Below, in pieces: positions 22,501 to 32,319 of a stretch of DNA of 64,000 nt. Each line of letters begins with the position of its first letter. Position 1 is the stretch's first letter. The stretch covers positions 6,517,501 to 6,581,500 of the forward strand of contig NC_088310.1 in the NCBI RefSeq assembly GCF_910592395.1, given 5' to 3'. The translations under genes were made by a program, and so were the position numbers. Origin of the DNA: Lineus longissimus. Lineage: Eukaryota > Nemertea > Pilidiophora > Heteronemertea > Lineidae. Below the pieces are notes generated by a model, which worked only from the letters and a program-made list of their open reading frames with translations, was not told where the DNA came from and made no database searches.

Positions 22501-24102
22501 CACCATCATCATTACACACTAGTTTAGGTAGCTAAGCCAGCTGAATTTCAACCTATGGCTCAAGCCAAGTTTTTATGTGAGCTGGAAACAGCAAGTATTT
22601 TTCAAACATAAAATTGGCTGTTTCTTCGTAGCAAAAATAAAGGCATCTCATTTTGAAACCAAACTTCAGACATGTATGTATGTATGTTGAATGAAGAGAA
22701 CTTGTTCTGGAGTTTCACAATCTCATGATGTAATATGAACCTTTTTGCCCAAGTAAAGAGTGGTCCTCAAACTTCGTGTACAGTGCCAGGTGGAGATTAA
22801 AATCACTCTGTGTCACTTGCAATTGCAAGTCCTCCTGTTGCCTTAGCAATTTTTCACTATAACAACACCAGGAAGTTGTTAGACCATAAAAGACTGGATT
22901 GTGTGGTTTAGTAATCATGGTCTTTTAAGTGACTTTATTTGAACTGAATTTTATATTGCCGATTAGGCTGCCAGTGGTGGAGCTTTATGTTTGGGGAAAA
23001 TGAACTTTTTGCACAGCCCGCAATTTTCGACATAACTCTCCTAAGGCGATCTAGTTGAAAAACTTTCATTTCCTTACGTCTGTTTTGTATGTTGTTGTTT
23101 CAGGCCGAGGCGGCTGGGATGATGGTTATGATCGCAGGAACCAGGGTGGTTATGGTGGTGGCCGAGATCGCTACAATAGTGGTGGCAGTGGCGGCAGCGG
23201 CAGCGGTGGGCGACAGGTGAGAAGAATATTTACAAATGAATTATACACCCATGGAGAGTAACACTTTTCAACTGTTATGTTGCCATATTGACACAAACAA
23301 GGAATGAACCTGTCAACTCCTGACTGCCTGAAAATTGAACTCGTCAAAAAACCCTTATTCTCAAAGTGGAAGTGGAATTGACATAGATTTCCAGCTTAGC
23401 ATGTTTTGAAATGTCTTTTTGTCTTCAGGGAAGCCGATGGAACCAGGATAACTCCAGAAATGATCGCCAGTCAAATTATTGGGGCAACCAAGGTGGACAG
23501 GGCTGGAACAAACACCAGTCTGGTAATGGGTCAGCAGGCCAGTCTGGCACACAGGCTCAGACCTGGAATCAACAGTCAGGGCAGTGGGGCCAACAAGGAC
23601 AGTGGGGTCAGCAGGGACAGTGGGGACAACAAGGACAGTGGGGTCAACAGCAGCCTGCTGCCAATGCTTGGAACCAGGTAAGTGGAAAATCGTAACCTTC
23701 ATTCAGCAATGGGAATTGATGCTAGCATTTTAAGGAGACACGTTTGAAGAAATGATATCATTTTTAGCACTATCAGTAGACAATAATCTACTGACAGTTT
23801 ATGTTCAGTTATGCAACACTCCTCACTCCATCCTTAGACAAATTTTTCTCCATCAAATATTAAAGCATCTTTTACCATTTCAGTGGGCAGGCTATGGCCA
23901 ACAGGCAGCTACAGGAACAGCTGGCAGTACAACACAAACAGGAACATACGACGCCAGTGCTTACAATCAAAGCCAGCAGTACTACCAGCAATACTGGTCA
24001 AATCCTCAGAACTACAGCCAGTGGTACAACTACCAGCAACAGCAACAAGCTGCAGGTGGAGGGTCGGGCACCGCTTCCAGTCAGCAGACCACGCAGAAGT
24101 GA
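13555..24102 (+). CDS. HNRNPU: Heterogeneous nuclear ribonucleoprotein U-like protein (SAP, RS, SPRY, P-loop, RGG)
   Basis: Nuclear RNA- and scaffold-DNA-binding protein. Nineteen exons: 13555-13711, 14371-14870, 15468-15767, 15961-16048, 16232-16358, 17049-17126, 17736-17845, 18103-18242, 18452-18551, 18834-18946, 19107-19265, 19424-19651, 19902-20030, 21399-21567, 21777-21947, 22242-22424, 23104-23216, 23429-23677, 23884-24102. The sum is 3333 nt (1110 aa), all in frame. Order: SAP domain ([21 protein letters not shown]); acidic Pro/Glu region; six 12-residue SNDQW repeats; an Arg-Ser-rich stretch ([16 protein letters not shown] and similar); SPRY ([36 protein letters not shown]); kinase-like P-loop [23 protein letters not shown] and [21 protein letters not shown] region; Gly/Gln/Trp/Tyr-rich tail. 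The RS block and SNDQW array are not in vertebrate HNRNPU as I know it. HNRNPU versus HNRNPUL1/2 cannot be settled by eye. Confidence 0.94.
15483..15698 (+). repeat. Coding 36-bp repeat, six copies (SNDQW repeats)
   Basis: Six consecutive 12-codon units in the third hnRNP U exon, each built on [DE][SG]NDQW followed by Asn/Ser, Gln-rich and acidic residues. All are in frame and of identical length, so unit number could vary without harming the reading frame. Confidence 0.9.
21701..21723 (+). other. Possible 23-nt poison exon in hnRNP U
   Basis: Flanked by a strong acceptor (TGCTCTCTTTCAG, ending 21700) and a donor (G|GTAAGA). Including its 23 nt after the exon ending 21567 would shift the frame in the next exon and reach a TAG after about 14 codons. 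The downstream intron would be 53 nt. Possible autoregulatory exon; it could equally be a chance splice-site pair. Confidence 0.35.
23579..23650 (+). repeat. Coding 18-bp repeat, four copies (GQWGQQ)
   Basis: Four in-frame units encoding Gly-Gln-Trp-Gly-Gln-Gln in the penultimate hnRNP U exon, part of the low-complexity C-terminal tail. Confidence 0.9.
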
Positions 24103-25494
24103 ACATGAAGGAAAATATAGACTGTTGGGTGAAATTCTGAAGAGAACTTGCAGTGCTTAATGTGCACTTCCATCGGACTGGACATTGTGTAGCACACACT
24201 CTAGCTGAACTGTTGTAAGAATTGTGTTTTTCAATATTCACAAAGGAAAACTTATGGTTATCTGTAAGTGGCCGTATATAGTTCGAGTAGGTGTAAGATA
24301 TTTTTAATATTTGTGCAAAACTGGCAGTGATCAGTTTTTAACTGGCCACATCCTGTCTGCAAGGCTGTTAAGTAATTGCAATATCCTAGTTCTTGTTGCT
24401 TGCTGTTAAAAAAGGATGTTAGAAAGAACTCTGTATGAACTTTTATATTTGAAAATAAGTCTTCAGTAGGGAATTAATATGATGTTATAAGATTATAAGA
24501 TGGCCATACATTGCATCCTTGTCAAGGTAAAAGGCAGCAAGTCCATTCACTTCTGAGATTTTCAGTGTATTTGGATTAATGAATAAGGTTGGACAGCTAT
24601 GTGCTGGTGGATGCATTAACACTGCTAATCATGATTAATTTCGAACCAGACATGTTGCCTTCTGCTCTGACGACGGCAGCATGCTTGTACTTGATAAAAT
24701 GAGACACTTTAAGCATTTAGAATTTTGTTCATATTGTTATATTATGTAAACAAAGTAATTATCACTCTAACATGGCTGCCTACCCATCAATATCCATTAG
24801 GAGAACTCAAGGTTACTTGCCTAAATACTGAAGACGAGGAACTTTTTGGAAACGGTTCCTGAGTGCCCTCACGAAAGGTTGGCAGTGCTGCTCTAATTAC
24901 CCAAATATTTCTCTTCGTTGTCGGGACTCTTGGTTTAAATCTTCATTTTACTGTTAATTTGTTTCTTGCATGAATTTGCCGTCTCCCTAGATTAGGTAAG
25001 TATAGTATTGTGTGTACAATGTATTTAATCATCTGGTAGTCTTGAGGCCCAGATGTTGTGTCAACACTTGTTTCATCAGCTTGTAGGTCATGTAGATTGT
25101 CACTTGATTCCTAAGGCACCTATTCCATAGAGCTATACCCTATACTATACTATACGCGAACAATAGTTTCATGGTCATGCACCCTTTGTGAAGCCATTGT
25201 TCGCGTATAGTGTAGTATACCGTATACCTCTATGGAATAGGTGCCTAAGAAATTCATCCTGATAACTGAAGAACGCTTTGACTTTAAAATCTCTTTCTAA
25301 AGGTAATTTGTGCATTACTGTTCTCAATTGTTTGTTGTTTACAGAATCTGCTGCATTTCTTTTTGTCACTTTCAATCCCAAAGTCAAATTTCCAAGTTTC
25401 ATAGATCATGAGAATCGATATCATCATGTATCAATCTACCCAGTGTATGTTTGTGAACTAAATTCATTCATCGGTAGTACGATTTAGAAATAAA
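24103..25494 (+). other. 3' untranslated region of hnRNP U with AATAAA at 25489-25494
   Basis: No coding signal. The first canonical AATAAA near the next gene is at 25489. It lies 12 nt from a minus-strand AATAAA (25506-25511), so the two convergent genes appear to end almost back to back. A long hairpin lies at 25111-25250. Confidence 0.55.
25111..25250. repeat. Long inverted repeat (hairpin) in hnRNP U 3'UTR
   Basis: Arms of 54 nt (25111-25164 and 25196-25249) match at about 49 of 54 positions around a 31-nt loop. Arm ends are GGCACCTATTCCATAGAG and TATACGCGAACAAT. Looks like a palindromic MITE; transcribed, it would fold into a long RNA duplex. Confidence 0.85.
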
Positions 25495-25597
25495 ATGACT
25501 CTTGGTTTATTCACATTTTAATAATTGTACATGTGCACATCCTAGAGATATAATTAAATTGTAACATTGTTTATGAAATGAGAAGTTTGTGTTTAAT

Positions 25598-25924
25598 TTA
25601 TTCATAATATTGTCCACGAATGGGCATCTTTCCTGTACAATATTTTGGCCATCGTGACGAATTGTTGTTGCATTTTGGAAGAAAGACCTCTGTCTCATTG
25701 AGGTCGTTGAATGTCTCTCTAATGAATAGATCTTGCCCCTGGTTGGCAGTTTTTGTTCGAATGCTCGTACCGTCTTTGCTTGCCCTGTATTCCCCCATTA
25801 TATGTGGGATATTTTCAGCCCATCCCAACGTCTCCAAAAATACCATTCCGCCTCCTTCATCATGTACATTGACCAGCTTGTTGGGACCGGTCACAATTCT
25901 GTTATCCAGTAAGACCGGGTTTAC
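25598..25924 (-). CDS. Terminal exon of an unrecognised protein (109 codons with stop)
   Basis: Open from a possible acceptor (GTAG at 25928-25925) through VNPVLLDNRIVTGPNKLV, then a stretch around GGMVFLETLGWAENIPHIMG, to PIRGQYYE and TAA at 25598-25600. A minus-strand AATAAA follows 87-92 nt later (25511-25506), as expected for a 3' end. Composition is protein-like and not repetitive. I do not recognise the family. Upstream exons were not identified between 25925 and 27400; the acceptor lacks a good pyrimidine tract, so this may be a pseudogene. A similar-looking segment lies on the opposite strand at 26066-26219. Confidence 0.4.
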   Translation of the reverse strand, partial: VNPVLLDNRIVTGPNKLVNVHDEGGGMVFLETLGWAENIPHIMGEYRASKDGTSIRTKTANQGQDLFIRETFNDLNETEVFLPKCNNNSSRWPKYCTGKMPIRGQYYE

Positions 25925-26065
25925 CTACGATTCATGTTCTCGCTTATAAGAAGCTTGTTTCAGTTGATAACTGTTGTGGGCTTGAAAAAAACTACTGACT
26001 GATGGGGATGAAAAGGGACATAGTGAATCTTGTATTGCCTGCATTTAGAATTTACTAATTTTTAG

Positions 26066-26219
26066 TCACTATGTAAACCCAGCCCGAAGCACTGTGCTAA
26101 AGAATCGCACCAAGAAGATTCATCCAAATGGTATGATGCTGATGGAAATCAATGCGGCTACCCATATTGACATCCCCTTAGAGGGCCTATTTGATGCCAA
26201 ATATCAAGACCTTTTGTGA
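26066..26219 (+). pseudogene. Short open segment resembling the 25598-25924 exon, on the opposite strand
   Basis: After an acceptor-like TAATTTTTAG it reads HYVNPARSTVLKNRTKK, then IHPNGMMLMEINAATHID, and stops with TGA at 26217. Shared spaced features with the minus-strand exon are VNP, an NR...K block, a His, and a Gly-Met-hydrophobic-Glu core. By eye they look like diverged inverted copies. No start or upstream exon was found. Function unknown. Confidence 0.3.
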
Positions 26220-27432
26220 TTGATTGAGACATCTGTTTCAAGGAATACCACCTCTCACATTCATTGGCATCCTGGCACCATACCAGTGGTTTTAAAACTC
26301 CACCTCACTTTATTTCAAATGCAGGAGTATCAAATAGGTGAATCTCAGGTTAATTCATTGGCAGTCGAACTGGAAAAGGGCATTAATACGTAAGAGACAC
26401 CGTAGAAACACAAAAGTGGGCGTGGTCATCAATACAATCCACATGTTGCACTCGTTGACCTTCCGCCCCCACGTGACTGCTCACTTACGGCGGACTCGAC
26501 GAAGTGTGTCAAATGCGAAGTAGCAATTTAATGCCCCATTTCTTTGCCAGTTGAGGTATTTCGTCAAATATAATTCCACTGTTATTGAGCACTTAATCGG
26601 TAGGTACCACCATTTGAGTTTTATAGCTTTAATTGGACAAGAAATGGACGAGAAACTTACTTTTCTTTTTTGACAGTTTTCGCAATGGTATTTCCCACGT
26701 GTGCACTGTAGCATTGTAGTAGCTTTTACACCGCCTACAGTGTATCTGTATAGTACAGTAGTGATGGCATAAGTACCAAGAGTGGAGGGAGGGGGAGGGG
26801 CAGCTGGCCTGCTGGCCTGCTGGTGTAACTTTAGAAGGAGAAAAAGAGAAGAAGTTTGTTTAAGTGATGTATGTTCGGGTGAGGCCTTCTTCCACTGTTT
26901 TTGTAAATAAGGCTTCAATTCATCATGTGGTCATTTCATCTGAAGAGGCCTAGGCGATGGAGGCATTGTCACAACTCTTGTCTCCATCTTGTCACCAGTT
27001 CCAGTTTGGAGATGGCACTGGAGCCGAGTTGTCTTCAGTAAACATAGTGGGAACGAGTTTACAATCCCCGATCACACCCCAAAAAAAGGTCATCGGTTGA
27101 CTAACGAAGCACCACTGTTCAATGGATTTATAGTTGAATGCGATCAAACTACGTCATTTCCGATCGGGGATTGTAAATTTTAACCAACATGGTGTCACAT
27201 CTGTCTTGTATTTAGTACTCTAGACCGGGTTGCATCTGGTTTGTCTTTGGTACACAGACAGGATCATTGGCCTTGTCTTCCTTGTCATGTTCATGCTGAC
27301 AGCATCACATCAGTCTTGACTTTGTTTACTCACGTTGGCTGCCATGTCTGCTATAGTTGCAAATAGAGAATCACAATTGTGTTGGTATTAGTGTTTCTTC
27401 TAGATTCTCATTGAGCTAATCTTCAATTTCAG
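26220..27432. other. Spacer and upstream region of the homeobox gene
   Basis: No coding signal with support; a 145-codon minus-strand frame (26481-26918) looks like noise. It contains a short terminal-inverted-repeat element (27058-27177). An acceptor at 27423-27432 (TTCAATTTCAG) marks the first homeobox coding exon, so non-coding 5' exons probably lie here or further upstream. Confidence 0.5.
27058..27177. repeat. 120-bp element with perfect 16-bp terminal inverted repeats
   Basis: TTTACAATCCCCGATC at 27058-27073 is the exact reverse complement of 27162-27177. The interior is non-coding. Size and TIRs fit a MITE. No convincing target-site duplication is visible. Confidence 0.7.
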
Positions 27433-27472
27433 ATTCCTGCAGTGTATAGATCGTTCCATCCTTCCCTAAAAG

Positions 27473-30084
27473 ATGATGTCTGGAGAGCGGCCAGAGTGTG
27501 ATGCCAGAATGTGCAACCAAAACCAGAGGTCAACTGGTTGTCAATTCACGAATGAGTTTATACTCGACTGCTCAAGACCACAATCGACTTCTTCAGTGGT
27601 TGCACCAGATACTCCGATTCAGTCTCCAACAAATTTTGCTGAGATGACCCAAGTTCCAATGCAGCCTTTGTGGCCACAGTATCAACCCCTGACACCAGAG
27701 ATTACACCGAAAAACCAAATGGCACACTTTTCACTGCCTGTTCCACATCACTTGATGCCAAGTAAACAAGCTGCAGGTATGCATACTTTTATGCCTCCAG
27801 ACTTGTAAGTCCATTTGCTACTTTCCTCATGCTTTTCCTCCATGCTACTTTCTCAGTTGTTTATGAGATTTATTATGACTTTTTTATTGGTTTTGTCTTG
27901 TTTCAGCACCTAAAGCTGCTGGAAGACCACGCGGTCCAAAGTTTGTTTGGACTCGTGAGCAGAAGTTGCTTCTTGAAGAATACTACAAGTTGAACCCTTT
28001 TAGTAATCCTTCTGTGGTTGAAATCTTCATACAGAAGTGGGAAATTCCTCCCCAGAAAGTCAAGGTAAGCTTAGACTTAAAGATTAGAAATTGTTCATTC
28101 TTTTGGTGGTGTCTGCTTCGCATTGTTCCATTATTATTCCCTTCCTCTTCAATGATCCCTTTCTTCTAGACGTAAGATCATATTCAACCCTCATATAGAA
28201 CTACCCTTCAAATTTTCATTTCAGTGTTGGTTCCAGAACCGCCGCTCAAAGGACCGGAAGAAAATGAAAGATGAGCAGGCAGCCGCAGCCGCTGCAGCCC
28301 AGGCAAGAGATGGTTCAACCCCGCCAGCAATTGTCTCATCAACAGATAATGCTCCAAAGAAGAAGCGCCCTGCTGCCAGGATGAAACTGCCCCCTCAGTA
28401 CCCATACTTTCCAAACACTGGGTTCATGCCTGGCTATGATCAGTCTTACCTCCACAGCATTGGCACACAGAATCCTGTTCAGTTTTCTGTTGCGCCATAT
28501 TATTCAAATTACCCAGCATTGATGTCGAGAATAAGCAATAGATTCTGTGCTCCAACATACTCAGACAAACTATATCCTTACCAACCAGCTGTCAATATGC
28601 CAAAAGGACCTATCTACTCAAAGGAAAAGAACTATGCTGAAAAAACACAGAACTACCAGTTTGGTGGTATGGAGTCTTCCAAGAACTATTTCGTTCCTCC
28701 AACATCTTACTCTCAATCCGTTGGGATTCCGAAAGTTGCTACCTCCTACTCGCCAAAGGCCATGGCCACATACACAGCTAGTGTGGGTGGTATGATGACT
28801 CCAATGAACTTGCCCTTCATGACTCAGATGGATCAGACTAATGCTAAAACAGCATACTCCAGTGCACCAGCCCAAAGAGGATATCAAGCACCAGTGTTCA
28901 GGAGTAATCATAAGTTTTTTCGACCACTCTATGATCAGAACTACACCTACCCTGACGTATATGGCAGGAGCATCAACCAGGAGCAGTCAAAGAGTGATGG
29001 TGTGGACCAGAGTGGTATCGAACCAGTCTCTCCCCAGTCAGATATCAGCGAATCTGCCCCTTCCAAGTCTGATGGTGATGACTGCCCACCAGAGGAGACT
29101 GTTCTACCAGAGAATCTTTCTGTTAGGCCAGAGAATCCGGCTTCAATTGCAAGCAGCAGTTCTCCCTCGTCACCTGCTGTTGATACTAGTGCTTCCGCAA
29201 GTTCTGATTTTTTGGTTGCCAACGATTCTCCCGCTTTGACCCCACCATTTACCCAGAAATCCCTAGGTTCTTCTTCAGCAAATGGTTCTTCCACTCTTGT
29301 CTCTTCAGTTGCCTCTTCATCGAGTGGTCCTTCAACAGTGGCCTCTACTGGTTCTAGCACTGCCATTATCTCCTCTGAGTTCAGTGAAGCTATTGTTGTC
29401 ACAGCTGCTACTGCCTGTCCTGCCACCACTGAGAGTGGCAAAGTTTTGTTAGGTTCTTCAGTGGGATCCACTTGCAGCTTGCCTTTCAAGGAGGACAAGT
29501 TTTCTCAAGGAGCTTCCAACGCATACAAGGATTTGTCGCTGAGTTCCTATGATAAGGAATCTCATCCCATTGCCTGGAAGAATGCTGATCCGAATGACTT
29601 CGATGATTCTACTTCAAGTGCATACAACGATTCTGATTCGATTTCCTACAAGACTTCTGATTCAAATACGTACAAGGAAGCTCTTCCCAATGCCAACAGA
29701 GATGACACCATGGAGTCTGGCCTGTTTTCTACCTCAAGCTACTTTCCGTACAATAGCATGTACATGGGTTTGCCCACCAATCCTGTTCCGGCACATACCA
29801 AAAGTTGGATGCCTAGTGATGCCAGAAATGCAGGATGGTCCGAGTCGACACCAATGGATGAGAACAACAACATACTAGTTGGTAACTATGAAAAGCAAAT
29901 CGATGGTGCAAGAAGGTTGCAGATGATGTCTGAGCTGATGTTGCAGATGCAGCAAAAACATATGATGTTGCTCCCGAAGGATGAGTTCAGTCCAAGCAAT
30001 GATGGGGAAAGACCACCAAGCTGTGAGACTAGTCTTGATGGCGAGTGTAGTGAAGTGACCTATTCAGATATTGAACAGAACTGA
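27473..30084 (+). CDS. Divergent homeodomain transcription factor
   Basis: Exons 27473-27776, 27907-28064 and 28225-30084 give 773 aa in frame; 5' non-coding exons are implied by the acceptor at 27432. The homeodomain spans about residues 109-168: KFVWTREQKLLLEEYY in helix 1 and CWFQNRRSKDRKK in helix 3. It keeps L16, W48, F49, Q50, N51 and R53, but has Trp at position 8 and Cys at 47. An intron splits it at 46/47, a site common in PRD-class genes. After a basic tail and an Ala run come Tyr/Pro-rich and then very long Ser/Thr/Asp-rich regions, likely disordered regulatory sequence. No second domain was recognised. I cannot assign it to a class; Q50 and the 46/47 intron alone are not enough. 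Confidence 0.85.
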
Positions 30085-31888
30085 AGTTGGGACAAAGTTT
30101 TGTTTTATTTGCAAGTCAGTTATTATGTTGATGGGGAAAGATGGAGCCCTGAATCTAGTCTAGATGGTGATATGTGTTGCAGTGAAATGACCTATTCAGA
30201 TCGAACACTTCTAGTCTAGGTGGTGATGTAGTATTAAAATGACATATTTAGATATGGAGTATAACTGAGTTTGGGACAAAGTTGGTTCAATTTGCAAGTA
30301 AGCAATGACATTGATTTTTGATGGTGCTATCCTATGATAGAATATGTCCTTGTTTTGTCTAGAAAGCAACTCTTGGAAAATAATGGCCGGTTGGTACGTT
30401 CTGAGGATAATTTTGTTGTCGATTAAAACTGCTGATTATATTTTTGTGCCAGTGAAACCCTTTGGTTGGCTCAGGCTTGTGTATCAAAGTTCCTCCACCT
30501 TAGATAATTGTACCTGTAGAAAATTGTAGCAAGAAGGTGATCCATTTATTTTGAATGTAAATATCTGGATGAGGTGATGAGATATGATTTTGAGTTACAT
30601 TTTGTAACGCATAATGCCATTTGAGCAATCTGAAAATGGTGAATGACCGATTTGTTTGGAAACTGTTCCTTTGTATTGAAGGATGTTGGGAATTAATGTC
30701 TATCGTACATCATTGAGTAATGTTTGCTGAATTATTAATAAAGGAACATTGATCTAAAACAAGTGTATCGGAGTGAAAAATTGAGAAATAAATAAATATA
30801 ATTTGACCACATTTAGTATGTACATGTATGGATATACAGGTTTGCTTTAGTTGAATTGGTGTTGTTAGTTTTGTCAGAGATATCCCCAAGTTTGTAGTCA
30901 GTGATCGTTTTCAGAAAAGAGTTCTGTTCCTGTGGTATTGTTTTCAAAATTTGATGTTGAGATTGTCCGAGTTGTCACCTGGTGCTTTTTTGTTTACATT
31001 GCTCCTTATTGAACCTGCCATTTACAAACTACTAACTCTGTATGAATCCACAAAATATGTACTGTTCAGCAACTGCGTATATGTCAAATGCATTAATAAG
31101 AAAGGGATGTGCTGTTTCCTCCCTTTGATGTACTTCAGACCGCCATTTTGCATTACATAATTTGTGAATTGATTAATTTAAAAAGTTTGACTTGAAATGC
31201 AGGGCCAAGTGTTTTTGGCGTCCCTGTGTATTGTCGATTCAAACACTGTAACATGTGCTTTCAGGCATACCTACTTTACATTGTAACCAACTTGAATTTC
31301 TGATGTAGAAGTTCTACATTCACGTTGAGCTTTCAAAAATACCAAAGCAGATTTAGTAGTACCAGTAATAGTGTAAATCCAGCATTTAATTTCTGTGTTC
31401 ATCTTCATCTTGTGCTCATATTGTGCACAGACGCGTAAAGTTACAGTTTTATCTAGTTCTATGTTTATATAGATTTGTTAATATTTTACATCAGGGGCAA
31501 TAAAATACTCAAGATTACTAAAATTATTATCTTCTTGTTATCATTTATTCGAAAAGTCTGCATATCCATAAGACTGCTCTCTTTTGAACTTATTTCAGGT
31601 TCCCTGGTACAACCAATTGGAATGCCCAATAAGCCTAACAGGTTCATTTTCTGTTGGGGCATCTTTCGTCTAGTGTCCTGGAGTTAGTCAAAAAAACAAC
31701 ATTAATGGACATCAGAGTTGCCCTCTCCATAAGTAGACTTTACTGGGACTGAGCAGGAATCCAACCAGGGACCTCAGAGGTGACAGCCACTGATGTTTCC
31801 ATTGCACCACTCTGATAGCCCAAACAAACAGATATTCCGTGGCACATTCACGTTATAAAAACAAGAAGACATTCATTAGGTACATGGG
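30085..31888. other. Homeobox 3'UTR and spacer
   Basis: AATAAA at 30737-30742 and further copies near 30790 offer 3' ends for the homeobox gene. The 30085-30260 part contains two diverged copies of the gene's own last coding stretch (for example GATGGGGAAAGA and GACCTATTCAGAT motifs, copied from about 30000-30070), an apparent tandem duplication of its 3' end. The rest is AT-rich, with a SINE at 31743-31821. Confidence 0.5.
31743..31821 (-). mobile_element. tRNA-like SINE head (pol III promoter)
   Basis: Read on the minus strand, it has an A box TGGTGCAATGG and, about 33 nt later, a B box GGTTGGATTCC, close to the consensus GGTTCGANTCC, in a tRNA-sized block. It does not fold as a convincing functional tRNA (B box mismatch, no clean acceptor stem), so a tRNA-derived SINE is more likely. 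Confidence 0.55.
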
Positions 31889-31894
31889 TTTATT
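31889..31894 (-). other. Polyadenylation signal of MRPS10
   Basis: AATAAA on the minus strand, about 430 nt after the MRPS10 stop codon. Confidence 0.45.
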
Positions 31895-32319
31895 TCAGAA
31901 AACTATTGACATTAAGACAACTTCGCTTTTGAGGCAACCAAACTAATCAGCCACATACATGTACTACTCAATTTCTTAACTCTTCCTACTCTCACCACTC
32001 TCCTTGCAGTCGTCCTTGACTTCACTGAAGATGACCTTTCCAAACGGCCTTACACTGAGAACATTTGGCCATACCTGATGCACACTGCCTAATACCCTTC
32101 TGTATTTCAGAGCTTTTGATGGACTGAAGTGTTCAAGCTGACCTGCTACAAGAAGGCCAGCTGTCTGAGAGTCATATCTTTTTCACAACACCTTGCCAAT
32201 ATTCGTGTTCACGATTGTTAATGTGTGCATTCAATTCATCAGGGAGTTACTCCATCCTGTTGTAGTGAGTCAATAATGAGAACAGAATATTTGTAGGCTT
32301 TGAATCCACAAACTGTAGG

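Noticed and set aside
26481-26918. 145-codon minus-strand frame with a CENCQ motif
   Set aside because: Low-complexity and basic composition, no homologous look, and not linked in phase to the 25598-25924 exon.
28947-29498. 183-codon minus-strand frame inside the homeobox gene
   Set aside because: Antisense shadow of the Ser/Thr-rich tail exon.
31743-31821. Functional tRNA gene on the minus strand
   Set aside because: A and B boxes are present, but the B box has a mismatch at the invariant C and no full cloverleaf is evident; called as SINE instead.
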